NCBI GenBank assembly: GCA_938015425.1
Contig: CALLPQ010000169.1
Location: forward strand, 1-36,869
From: an uncultured Parvularculaceae bacterium
GTDB lineage: Bacteria > Pseudomonadota > Alphaproteobacteria > Caulobacterales > Parvularculaceae
DNA length: 36,869 nucleotides
Reading direction: 5' to 3'
Each line of letters starts with the position of its first letter. Position 1 is the first letter of the stretch. Shown piece after piece: positions 19,475 through 28,860 of the stretch. Made by a program: the position numbers and the translations under genes. The notes under the pieces are model-generated. The model saw only the letters and a list, made by a program, of their open reading frames with translations, had not been told where the DNA came from and did not search any database.

Positions 19475-21784
19475 CTAGCTTATTTTTTGAGCCCAATCGC
19501 GGTGGGCGTCATCCAATTTGGCTGCGGCCATCACCGCCAAGGTCACAATATCCGAAACTCCGGCCCCAATTTGGGTAATCTGTACTGGCTTCTCCAAACC
19601 AATCAACATTGGCCCGATCACCGTTGCCTCACCAATCTCCCCTAGCAGTTTACTGGATATAGAGCCCGAATGCAGCCCCGGCACCACCAGCACATTTGCC
19701 TCCCCCTCAAGACGGGAAAAGGGAAACGCAGAACGAAACCTTTCATTCAAGGCCATGCGCGGTGTCATTTCACCTTCATAGTGAAAATCAATATCATTAC
19801 GTTCATCCAGAATGCTGACCGCGCCAGAAACCCGTCTGGAATGATCCGTATCAGGATTACCAAAATTGGAATAGGAAACAAAAGCAACTTTTGGTTCCGA
19901 CCCCAAGCGCCGTGCCGCATGGGCCGTTTGCATGGCAATTTCAGCTAATTCTTGAGAATTCGGTAATTCATGAATATTGGTATCCGCCATAAAGATGGTG
20001 CGGCCTTTCGCCAAAATAATTGACATCCCTACAAGGCGCTCCCCCTGACGCGGATCAAGCGCCAAGCGTACATTGTTTAAAGCCACATCAAAATTGCGCG
20101 TAACCCCGGTCACCATACCATCCGCATGACCCGCCGCCAGCATACACGCCCCAAACACATTACGGTCAGTATTCACAAAGCGCTGGGCATCACGAAACAA
20201 ATAGCCCTTTCGCTGCAATCTTTTATAAAGGTAATCCGTATAAGCAGGATTATGGGTTGAAATTCGTGCATTATGGATTTCTAAATCAGCATCATGAGGA
20301 AGACCGGCTTCTAACAAACCGGCCTTAACTTCATCTTCCCGGCCAATTAAAACCGCACGGCCAAACCCTTGGTTTTGAAAAGAATAGGCGGCCCGAATGA
20401 CAGAAATATCCTCACCCTCCGCAAACACAATACGGCGGGGGGATTTTTGACCACTTAATGTGCCATAGACTTTCTGCATAAAAGAAGCTGACGGATCAAG
20501 CCGCGCCGCCAATTGTTGCGAATAGGCTTTCATATCGGTAATGGGTTTACGGGCAACACCGGTATCCGCCGCCGCTTGGGCCACCGCGGGGGGAACCTCT
20601 GACATTAAACGCGGGTCAAACGGGGTCGGGATGATATAGCCTTTACCATATTTTAGCCGTTTACCATAGGCTGCCGCGACTTCATCGGGCACGTCTTTTC
20701 TGGCTAAATTAGCCAAAGCCTGTGCACAAGCGATTTTCATTTCTTCGTTTATAGTTCGTGCACGAACATCTAAGGCGCCGCGAAAAATATAAGGAAAACC
20801 TAAAACATTATTGACTTGATTAGGATAATCAGAACGCCCCGTTGCAATAATCGCGTCATCTCGCACCGCTTCAATATCTTCTGGTAAAATTTCAGGATCC
20901 GGATTTGCCATGACAAAAATAATGGGATTTTTCGCCATTGATTTAATCATATCCTGATTAACTGCACCGGCCACGGAAAGACCGATCAATACATCCGCGC
21001 CATCAACCGCCTCGGCCAATGTCCGTTTATCCGTTTCCACCGCATGGGCAGAGCGCCATTGGTCAAGCCCTTCACGGTCTTTATGAAGAACACCCTTGCT
21101 ATCGCAAACCAATGCATGATGATGGGGCAAGCCCATCGCTTTAATTAATCCTATCACGGACAATGCCGAGGACCCAGCCCCTGAAACCGCCACCTTTATA
21201 TCTTTGATAGATTTTCCCGTAATATCGAGCGCATTCAACAAACCCGCCGCTGCAATAATTGCCGTGCCGTGCTGGTCATCATGGAATACCGGAATATCCA
21301 TTAATTCTTTTAGCTTTTGCTCAATAACAAAACTTTCTGGCGCTTTTATATCTTCCAAATTGATACCGCCAAATGCAGGGCCCAGATATTTTACGCAATC
21401 GATAAAGGCATCGGGATCTTTGGTGTCCACTTCTAGATCCACACTATCAATATCGGCAAACCGTTTGAATAAAACCGACTTTCCTTCCATCACCGGCTTT
21501 GATGCCAATGGTCCTAAATCACCCAGTCCTAAAATAGCGGTCCCATTTGAAATCACCGCCACCATATTGCCTTTGGATGTATAATCATAAGCGAGGTCGG
21601 GGTTTTCTGCGATATGTTTCACCGGAACCGCCACCCCGGGAGAATAGGCCAAAGACAGATCGCGTTGGGTCGCCATGGGCTTGGTGGGCGTGATTTCCAA
21701 CTTCCCCGGTTTACCGCGGGCATGAAAGTCTAACGCTTCTTCATCTGTAAACTTGGTTGAATTATCGTCCATGGCGTCATTCAC
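19475..21784 (-). CDS. maeB: NADP-dependent malic enzyme (malic enzyme plus phosphotransacetylase-like domain)
   Basis: LSLAYSPGVAVPVKHI, FHDDQHGTAII, VSGAGSSALSVI, then C-terminal PTA-like domain SPRRIVFAEGEDISVIRAAY...DTNIHELPNSQELAEIA. Confidence 0.96.
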   Translation of the reverse strand: MNDAMDDNSTKFTDEEALDFHARGKPGKLEITPTKPMATQRDLSLAYSPGVAVPVKHIAENPDLAYDYTSKGNMVAVISNGTAILGLGDLGPLASKPVMEGKSVLFKRFADIDSVDLEVDTKDPDAFIDCVKYLGPAFGGINLEDIKAPESFVIEQKLKELMDIPVFHDDQHGTAIIAAAGLLNALDITGKSIKDIKVAVSGAGSSALSVIGLIKAMGLPHHHALVCDSKGVLHKDREGLDQWRSAHAVETDKRTLAEAVDGADVLIGLSVAGAVNQDMIKSMAKNPIIFVMANPDPEILPEDIEAVRDDAIIATGRSDYPNQVNNVLGFPYIFRGALDVRARTINEEMKIACAQALANLARKDVPDEVAAAYGKRLKYGKGYIIPTPFDPRLMSEVPPAVAQAAADTGVARKPITDMKAYSQQLAARLDPSASFMQKVYGTLSGQKSPRRIVFAEGEDISVIRAAYSFQNQGFGRAVLIGREDEVKAGLLEAGLPHDADLEIHNARISTHNPAYTDYLYKRLQRKGYLFRDAQRFVNTDRNVFGACMLAAGHADGMVTGVTRNFDVALNNVRLALDPRQGERLVGMSIILAKGRTIFMADTNIHELPNSQELAEIAMQTAHAARRLGSEPKVAFVSYSNFGNPDTDHSRRVSGAVSILDERNDIDFHYEGEMTPRMALNERFRSAFPFSRLEGEANVLVVPGLHSGSISSKLLGEIGEATVIGPMLIGLEKPVQITQIGAGVSDIVTLAVMAAAKLDDAHRDWAQKIS

Positions 21785-21987
21785 CTATATTAAGTTACCA
21801 AAACAAGTATCAGCTATTCGCTTGTTTCTCTATCATCTTTCATGTCTAGGGCAGCCTCCCCACAATCACAAGGCAAAACAATAAACATTGAGGACGGTTT
21901 CAATTGCTTTGTGATAGGCAATCTTATTGTGTTTGGGGGAGAGCCTCCTTATATGTTAATAAGATTTACCTTTGCAGCGAGTTGGCC

Positions 21988-22572
21988 ATGTTTATACAAA
22001 CCGAAGACACCCCAAACCCTCAATCCATGAAATTCCTTCCCGGTGAGCCCGTTTTAGGAGAAGGACAATTGGGCATGGATTTTCCCACAATAGAAAGCGC
22101 TGCTCTTTCCCCGCTAGCAGAGGCAATCTATAGCGTTGACGGCATCATGGGGGTTTATTTAGGCGGTGAATTTATTACCGTTACGAAAGACCCTTCCGTA
22201 GAATGGCACCATATCAAACCTACCATTTTAGGCATTATCGCAGACTTTTTAACGGCAAAGTTGCCTATTTTAAATGTTGGCGCTACCAGTAAGCCAAGCC
22301 CCGCAACGCCCCTTGAAGATTATGAAGGCGATGACCGCGAAGTGGTTGAACAGATTCTAGAGCTGATCGACACTCGTGTTCGCCCCGCCGTGGCAGCCGA
22401 TGGCGGCGATATTGTCTTCCATCATTTTGAGCCGCGCACCGGCATTGTATTTCTATCGATGCAAGGGGCTTGTGCGGGGTGTCCATCTTCCACATATACA
22501 TTAAAAGCAGGCATCGAAAATATGCTTAAACATTATGTACCAGAAGTGGTTAAAGTCGAACCGGTTATGTAA
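21988..22572 (+). CDS. NifU family iron-sulfur scaffold protein (Nfu-type)
   Basis: MFIQTEDTPNPQSMKFLPG (Nfu N-domain) and RPAVAADGGDIVFHHFE...GACAGCPSSTYTLKAGIENML with CxxC. ORF open to 21904. Confidence 0.95.
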   Translation: MFIQTEDTPNPQSMKFLPGEPVLGEGQLGMDFPTIESAALSPLAEAIYSVDGIMGVYLGGEFITVTKDPSVEWHHIKPTILGIIADFLTAKLPILNVGATSKPSPATPLEDYEGDDREVVEQILELIDTRVRPAVAADGGDIVFHHFEPRTGIVFLSMQGACAGCPSSTYTLKAGIENMLKHYVPEVVKVEPVM

Positions 22573-22607
22573 GCATACAGATTAATAAAAGAATATAGGT
22601 AATAATA

Positions 22608-23198
22608 ATGGGAAAATCGATTTCAGATGCGGGCCTTGATATCTTGTTTCGCAAAGCACGCACATTTAATAGCTGGGAAGACAAACCCATTTCCAATACC
22701 CACATACAAGCCCTTTACGAGCTTTTAAAATGGGCCCCCACCTCGGCCAATAGCGCGCCGGCGCGGTTTATCTTTATTGCCTCGGACGAGGCGCGTGAAA
22801 AACTAAAACCCTGTCTGGATGAGGGGAACATCGTAAAAACCATGACAGCCCCCCTAACTGTTATAATCGGTCAGGATCTAGATTTTCCCGACAGTCTGGC
22901 AACACTTTTTCCTCATGCCGATGCCAAGAGCTGGTTTGAAGGCAATCAGAACTTAATAGAAGACACCGCCTTTAGAAGTAGTAGTCTTCAAGGGGCTTAT
23001 TTAATGTTGGCAGCCAGAGCCTTGGGCTTTGATTGCGGCCCCATGTCCGGCTTTGACAAAGAAAAAACCGATGCAACCTTTTTTAAAGGCACCAATATCA
23101 AGTCCAATTTTTTATGTAATCTTGGCTATGGCACACCAGAAGGGTTGTTTGAGCGTGGCCCACGGCCAGCCTTTGATGATGTTTGTACCATATTATAA
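22608..23198 (+). CDS. Nitroreductase family protein (RutE/HadB-like)
   Basis: ARTFNSWEDKPISNTHIQALYELLKWAPTSANSAPARFIFI and ALGFDCGPMSGFDKEKTDATFF match the malonic semialdehyde reductase RutE-like group. Confidence 0.87.
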   Translation: MGKSISDAGLDILFRKARTFNSWEDKPISNTHIQALYELLKWAPTSANSAPARFIFIASDEAREKLKPCLDEGNIVKTMTAPLTVIIGQDLDFPDSLATLFPHADAKSWFEGNQNLIEDTAFRSSSLQGAYLMLAARALGFDCGPMSGFDKEKTDATFFKGTNIKSNFLCNLGYGTPEGLFERGPRPAFDDVCTIL

Positions 23199-23387
23199 AC
23201 ATAGCGGGCCCACCAAAACACCCTAAATACCTAAAAACAGGCGTAGATTTACCACAAGGCATCGATATCTAGCCAATTCTACCCGCAATATTATTGATTC
23301 TATAATGACTTTGTATATATACCCGTTATAGATAGACTATATTTTATAAACCATATTTGATTTGAAGCTTCCACAGGAGAGACGTCC

Positions 23388-23927
23388 ATCGTCCGCAGAC
23401 CTACTAACACCCCGCCCTCTAAATCCGACGGTCCCCGCATGAACGAAGACATTACCGTTCCTCAGGTCCTACTTGTTGATCATCTTGGCGAAAAACGTGG
23501 TGTTGTTGCAACCCCTGAAGCCCTCGAATTAGCGACTGAAGTCGGCCTTGATCTGGTCGAAGTCTCCCCCAATACCCAGCCTCCAGTGTGTAAAATACTG
23601 GATTATGGTAAGTATAAATATCAACAACAAAAGAAAAAGACCGAAGCCAAGAAAAAGCAAAAGGTCGTTGATATTAAAGAAATCAAAATGCGCCCCAACA
23701 TCGATAAACATGATTACGAGGTCAAAAGCCGCGCGATTAAGCGGTTCCTTGAGTCAGGCGACAAAGTTAAAGTAACCTTGCGCTTTCGGGGACGTGAAAT
23801 GGCCCATCAGGAACGGGGCATGGAACTGCTTCAAAGGGTGCGCGATGAATTTGAAGAAGTCATCAAGGTCGAGCAATATCCAAAGCTTGAAGGCAAACAA
23901 ATGATGATGGTGATTGCCCCTAAATAA
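23388..23927 (+). CDS. infC: Translation initiation factor IF-3
   Basis: ORF-track ATG at 23439, but an ATC codon at 23388 is in frame ([26 protein letters not shown]...), preceded by AGGAGA with suitable spacing. Downstream [20 protein letters not shown] is IF-3. Confidence 0.93.
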   Translation: MVRRPTNTPPSKSDGPRMNEDITVPQVLLVDHLGEKRGVVATPEALELATEVGLDLVEVSPNTQPPVCKILDYGKYKYQQQKKKTEAKKKQKVVDIKEIKMRPNIDKHDYEVKSRAIKRFLESGDKVKVTLRFRGREMAHQERGMELLQRVRDEFEEVIKVEQYPKLEGKQMMMVIAPK

Positions 23928-23959
23928 ATGAAAAGCGCCATCTCCATAATAATCTAAAC

Positions 23960-23989
23960 AAAAGGCCCCGCTTCGAACGGGGCCTTTTT
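23960..23989 (+). terminator. Rho-independent terminator after infC
   Basis: AAAGGCCCCG-CTTCGAA-CGGGGCCTTTTT hairpin. Symmetric enough to serve the convergent gene too. Confidence 0.92.
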
Positions 23990-24008
23990 AATGAGTCTCT
24001 TCATTATC

Positions 24009-27000
24009 TTAATTCACACGCTTAACATTATTGTCGCCGTCGCGGTCAATCATTTTGATATAAGGATCAATGCCCGCAAATTCCGGCTCTTGATCAACGA
24101 TGATCGTAATCACCGGATTGTCCGGATCAATATCGTGCTTTTGCAAATAAAGAACATCTTCTTTTTTAAATTTGCCAGACGCCGGATTTTCTAAAAACAC
24201 ACCAATATCAAGGGGGATTGTAATATCCGCATCGCTTTCTCTGCCTTGGCCGTCAGCGTAAAGTTTTTTAGCGCTATATTTCAATGTCACATCAAAACGA
24301 CCATCTTCCCGCTTGGACACATCGACATCATCAGCTTTTAAATCATAAAGAGTAATCTTCTCGAAAAGGTCTGTGATAAGATCATTATATTTTGGATCAG
24401 CTTCTTCCCTTAAAATAGTCAGGAAGTCCAGACTGGTTGCATAAGGGTTCGATTTAAATGCTCGCAGCTCGATTAATCTTTGCAAAGAGCGGTTAACCAC
24501 ATCTTCGCCTACATAATCTTTAAGGGCGTACATCACCAATGATGCTTTATTATATTGGATATGCTGCTGGTTTTCTACACGATATAAAGGAAGCTCTTCA
24601 AACCGTTCACTACCACGCGCCTGCAAATATCGATCAAGCTCTCGCTTAAGGTAATTACGGATTTTAGCTTCCCCAAAGGTTTTCTCCATTACCATCAGCG
24701 CAGAATATTGAGCAAACCCTTCAACCAACATTGTACCCCCCTGGACATCTGCCCCCATGACTTGGTGGGCCCACCATTGGTGCGCAATCTCGTGAGACGT
24801 GACATAGAAAGAAACATCAATTTCTTCCGGATCTCTGGTATCAGTGATAAAGCCAATCCGTTCGGAAAACGGAACCGTGTTAGGAAAAGATTGCGCAAAG
24901 GCGCGGTAGGGGAATTCCAATATGCGCAATTGTCGATACTGAAATGGACTAAAGTTTTCTGTAAAATAATCGAAAGATTTTTTCGCAGCATCAATCATCC
25001 CGTCCACATTATAGTCATGGGGTTTATGATGGTAAATCTGAATGGCGACATCGTTCCATTTATCTTCTTTAATTGTGTAGTCAGCCGACTGAAAAGAAAA
25101 GAAATTCAAAATGGGCGTATCCATCTTATAATGGAAATAGCGGCGATTATTCTCGATCCATTCACGTTCAAGATATCCCGGAGCAATCGCTGTTTGATCA
25201 GGCACGGTAGAAACAATTGTTTCAAAGTTTACAAAATCAGAGTCACTGCGCAAATAACTGGTATTATATTTATCCGTATCTTCCAATTTCGCCATGCGCG
25301 GGATTTCTTCGAGCCCGTATTTGCGGCGTGTATTGCGGGCCTGCAACATCCGCTGGGGGACAAAACCAAGGGTTGGCATTAAGTCATTATTGTTAAGAAA
25401 TGTACCGTTCTGCACTAGGGTTAACCCATTAGCTCCATTGCGAAAACCAACATATTCAAAACGGGTATTAAAAGTCAGCGTGCGTTTTTCATTCGGCTGC
25501 ATAGGTGTATCAAGTTTAAACCGATAAACATTAAAAACCTCATCAGAATGCTCCAACTTGCCGCCCGTCAAGCTTTGTCCGATCACTTTCAAATCGCTTG
25601 AATATTCCACATGGACCATTTTGATGGCTTGGTCCGTTTTGTTTTGCACAATATAAGTGCCCGCCGCATCAGCCTTGCGTTTATTGGGGTAAATATCGAG
25701 GTTAACATTAACATCGATAATTTTAGGTTGAATATCATTTTCATACTGACGGTATTCTTTTTCATACCTAACAGACAATCGCTCCCTATCTTTGCTAGTG
25801 ACATAGTCATTGAGGATATTGGTGTTATAAAAAATAAAGCTACCCGTGGCGACCACCCCTATTAAGGCAAGGGTCAACAAAATTCCGGAAACACCCTTTA
25901 ATTTTTTAGGCAGGCTTTTCAGTCTTCTAAAAAACCCAGTATGAACGCCGCGATTAAACAACACATAAGATAGGACAAGGAGGATGATCGCAAAACAGGT
26001 CCAATAAAGATTAAACCAGTTACGAATAGACAGAAAATGCCCATATTTATTAATATCGGAATAGGCCCCATCCGGCGCACCTGCATATTGATAGAGATTA
26101 TGTTCAAAGCCAAAATTACTCAGTGTAATGGACAAAACATAATAAATCAGCATCGCAAAAATACCCAGATAACGGTTGGCAAAAACAGTCTGGAAAAATA
26201 TGGCCAACACCGTAACCTGCATCAATGGCAGTCCGGTGATATAGAAAAAGCGCACAAAATATTGCCCTATTTCAATATCGGTAAATCCATTAAAGATTTG
26301 ATGCGAGATACCCAATATAGCCATGAACAAAAACAAGCCAAAAACAACCATGAAAATGGCAATCATTTTAGGGAATATAAAGGCCCAGTTCGGGGTAGGC
26401 GTTGCATCAATCACCTCATATATGCCCGCACTCTTGTCACGCCACATTAAATCGGCCGCATAAAAAACAATCACCACAAATGGCAGGAAGCCAAGCCCAT
26501 TGTTCAACAAGTTAACAATATGCCGCGTGACCGGCAAAATCGGCGCGCCAAAAACTTCGCCAGCAAACAATAGGTTTATTAAGGCAAGGCCGGTTCCCAA
26601 AACAAGCAAAACCCAAAATGTAATAGATTTTAAAACAGTCTTTACCTCAAATCCTGTGCGGGCAAGGAACTGTTTTTGCGCGGTTTTATTAGTCGAAAAG
26701 TCACGCATCACGGTGGGCAAGGTCACTGTGGTTGGAATAAACCTTTGTTGGGGCAATGCTCTTGATTGTTTTTTGCTATTCGCGCTTTTGCCGAGATTAC
26801 GAAAGGAAAATAAAAAATAATTTCCCATAAATAATACAATACCAATACCAATCCATAAAAGGCGATTATAAAGCAGGCTTCCGGTAAGGGGGGGGAGTTT
26901 TGTATTCTGCTCGATTGGGGTCCACCCAAAAGTGGCCTGCGTCCACGCCCCAACCCCTAGAGGGTCCGCAAGGGCTGCGATATCACGCAATTCAGGTTGG

Positions 27001-27584
27001 CCCAACAGTGTTTGTGAAACAAAATATAGAACGAAAAACGAAACAAGCCCGATATAAGTTGCGATAAGCGAACGCGTTAATGTAGCAATCGCAAACATCA
27101 TCATACCGATTGCAAACATGTTCGGTAAGCCCATGACGAGCAAAGCATAAACAAAGTCAAAGGGCCTAAAAGGCCCCAACGTTTCTGGATCTATCCACGG
27201 CATTAGAGAGCCAATCAGTAAGCCGATAATCACAGCAGAAAAACACAAAGAAACAATGACAAAGGCACCGATGACCCGGCCAAATAAATAATCTCTCTTG
27301 GTTATCGGCGTAGAGAATAGTAAACCGTCCATCTTGCTGCTGGTATCGCGTAAGGCAGCATTAGAGAAAAATATGGTGGGAATAATAGCCCCGAACAGAC
27401 TCAAAATCATTGTTGAAAAAATGATGGCGAAAGGCGCATTCACATTGGTATTACCAAACACGACCTGTACTTCATCAAGCGAGATAACCGCGAAACTTAA
27501 TAAAAAGAATATCGCGAACATAATGATAAAAGCGGGAGATTTTAACTGGTAGTTAATTTCAAATCGTGCAATTTTTCCAAGCAT
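24009..27584 (-). CDS. ABC-2 type permease fused to periplasmic M1-like metallopeptidase
   Basis: N-terminal ~600 aa with many TM segments; C-terminal ~600 aa with HEIAHQWWAHQV...LVEGFAQYSALMVMEK. Start at MLGKIARFEI (27584) chosen; ORF open to 27629. Confidence 0.92.
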   Translation of the reverse strand: MLGKIARFEINYQLKSPAFIIMFAIFFLLSFAVISLDEVQVVFGNTNVNAPFAIIFSTMILSLFGAIIPTIFFSNAALRDTSSKMDGLLFSTPITKRDYLFGRVIGAFVIVSLCFSAVIIGLLIGSLMPWIDPETLGPFRPFDFVYALLVMGLPNMFAIGMMMFAIATLTRSLIATYIGLVSFFVLYFVSQTLLGQPELRDIAALADPLGVGAWTQATFGWTPIEQNTKLPPLTGSLLYNRLLWIGIGIVLFMGNYFLFSFRNLGKSANSKKQSRALPQQRFIPTTVTLPTVMRDFSTNKTAQKQFLARTGFEVKTVLKSITFWVLLVLGTGLALINLLFAGEVFGAPILPVTRHIVNLLNNGLGFLPFVVIVFYAADLMWRDKSAGIYEVIDATPTPNWAFIFPKMIAIFMVVFGLFLFMAILGISHQIFNGFTDIEIGQYFVRFFYITGLPLMQVTVLAIFFQTVFANRYLGIFAMLIYYVLSITLSNFGFEHNLYQYAGAPDGAYSDINKYGHFLSIRNWFNLYWTCFAIILLVLSYVLFNRGVHTGFFRRLKSLPKKLKGVSGILLTLALIGVVATGSFIFYNTNILNDYVTSKDRERLSVRYEKEYRQYENDIQPKIIDVNVNLDIYPNKRKADAAGTYIVQNKTDQAIKMVHVEYSSDLKVIGQSLTGGKLEHSDEVFNVYRFKLDTPMQPNEKRTLTFNTRFEYVGFRNGANGLTLVQNGTFLNNNDLMPTLGFVPQRMLQARNTRRKYGLEEIPRMAKLEDTDKYNTSYLRSDSDFVNFETIVSTVPDQTAIAPGYLEREWIENNRRYFHYKMDTPILNFFSFQSADYTIKEDKWNDVAIQIYHHKPHDYNVDGMIDAAKKSFDYFTENFSPFQYRQLRILEFPYRAFAQSFPNTVPFSERIGFITDTRDPEEIDVSFYVTSHEIAHQWWAHQVMGADVQGGTMLVEGFAQYSALMVMEKTFGEAKIRNYLKRELDRYLQARGSERFEELPLYRVENQQHIQYNKASLVMYALKDYVGEDVVNRSLQRLIELRAFKSNPYATSLDFLTILREEADPKYNDLITDLFEKITLYDLKADDVDVSKREDGRFDVTLKYSAKKLYADGQGRESDADITIPLDIGVFLENPASGKFKKEDVLYLQKHDIDPDNPVITIIVDQEPEFAGIDPYIKMIDRDGDNNVKRVN

Positions 27585-27680
27585 GTAATAATCTCTTAAT
27601 GTTTTTAGACGCGTGCCAGCAGAAAACAAGGCGAACTAGAAGGTCAGTAAAATCAGCGAACGGAGCTTTAACGCCACATT

Positions 27681-28571
27681 TTAGGCTGCGGCTACTTTTT
27701 CGCTATCCCCCGAGAAGACCTTCCGGAAATAGACATCTTCCAGATCGGCATCCACCCCTTCAAACCCATCTCCCGGATCATTTTCAGAATAGATACGGAT
27801 CACCGTCCTGCCCGTCATCAAGCGTGCAGAGAGTAAGTTGTATTTTGCCTGATAGGCTTCAATCTCGCTTTTCGGAATGGATTTTTGCCAAATACGTCCC
27901 GCCAATTGGGCCACAAGGTCTGCTGGCGCTCCGCGCGAGACAATTGAGCCCGCGGCGATAATCGCCATATTGGGGCAAAGATCCGCAACATCGGAAACAA
28001 TATGAGTGGATAATAAAACCACAACATTCTCGCCAATTTCCGACAATAAATTATGAAAACGGTTGCGCTCTTGCGGATCAAGGCCGGCGGTTGGTTCATC
28101 CACAATAATTAATTGCGGATTCCCGATCAGCGCTTGGGCCACGCCAAAACGCTGGCGCATACCGCCAGAATAACCCGCCAAGGATTTCTTACGCACCTCA
28201 TACAAATTAACCTGACGTAATAGCTCCGCCACCAGCTCCTTACGTTCCCGATTATTCGTCACCCCTTTTAGAATAGCGATATGGTCCAACATTGCTTGTG
28301 CGGACACACGGGGGTAAACGCCAAAGTCTTGCGGTAGATAACCCAAAGACTGTCGCAACCGGCTTGGGTCTTGTAAAACATCAATATCACCGAATTGAAT
28401 GCCCCCTTTGGAGGGAACCTGCAAAGCCGCCAAACACCGCATCAAGGAAGACTTGCCCGCGCCATTGGGGCCCAACAGACCAAACATACCCTTGGGGACT
28501 GACAGCGACACATTATTAAGCGCTCGCACACCATTGGGGTAAACATGGGTAAGGTTTGAAATTTCTAGCAT
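27681..28571 (-). CDS. ABC transporter ATP-binding protein
   Basis: Walker A GLLGPNGAGKSSLMR, signature YSGGMRQRFGVAQAL, Walker B LIIVDEPTAGLDP. Same strand and directly upstream of the permease/peptidase. Confidence 0.96.
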   Translation of the reverse strand: MLEISNLTHVYPNGVRALNNVSLSVPKGMFGLLGPNGAGKSSLMRCLAALQVPSKGGIQFGDIDVLQDPSRLRQSLGYLPQDFGVYPRVSAQAMLDHIAILKGVTNNRERKELVAELLRQVNLYEVRKKSLAGYSGGMRQRFGVAQALIGNPQLIIVDEPTAGLDPQERNRFHNLLSEIGENVVVLLSTHIVSDVADLCPNMAIIAAGSIVSRGAPADLVAQLAGRIWQKSIPKSEIEAYQAKYNLLSARLMTGRTVIRIYSENDPGDGFEGVDADLEDVYFRKVFSGDSEKVAAA

Positions 28572-28860
28572 AAACGCCCCTTTAACATTGTTCTTTTGAG
28601 CAACCGGCATAACCCCCGGTTAGACCTCTTCCTCTATTGATAGATTCGAACCTGAACACCGAATTGTCAATCAAGATATTGAGTTTAAAGGGCGTAAAGC
28701 GTTAGAACACGAGATAAATGCGACGAAACGTTATCAAGACGAAACAGGAGACAAAACCAAACCCTCGACAAAAGCGTAAGGGGAAGCACCACACCATGAA
28801 AGCCAAAGCGCTTTAGTCTTCACCGTCTCAAAACCCGTCACGATTGCCAATTATTGCGCC

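Noticed and set aside
24708-25382. 224-aa plus-strand ORF inside the permease/peptidase gene
   Set aside because: Antisense to the M1-like domain, which has strong motif support; the sense frame is real.
28636-28660. TTCGAACC string resembling a tRNA T-arm
   Set aside because: No acceptor stem, anticodon arm or D-arm could be paired around it.
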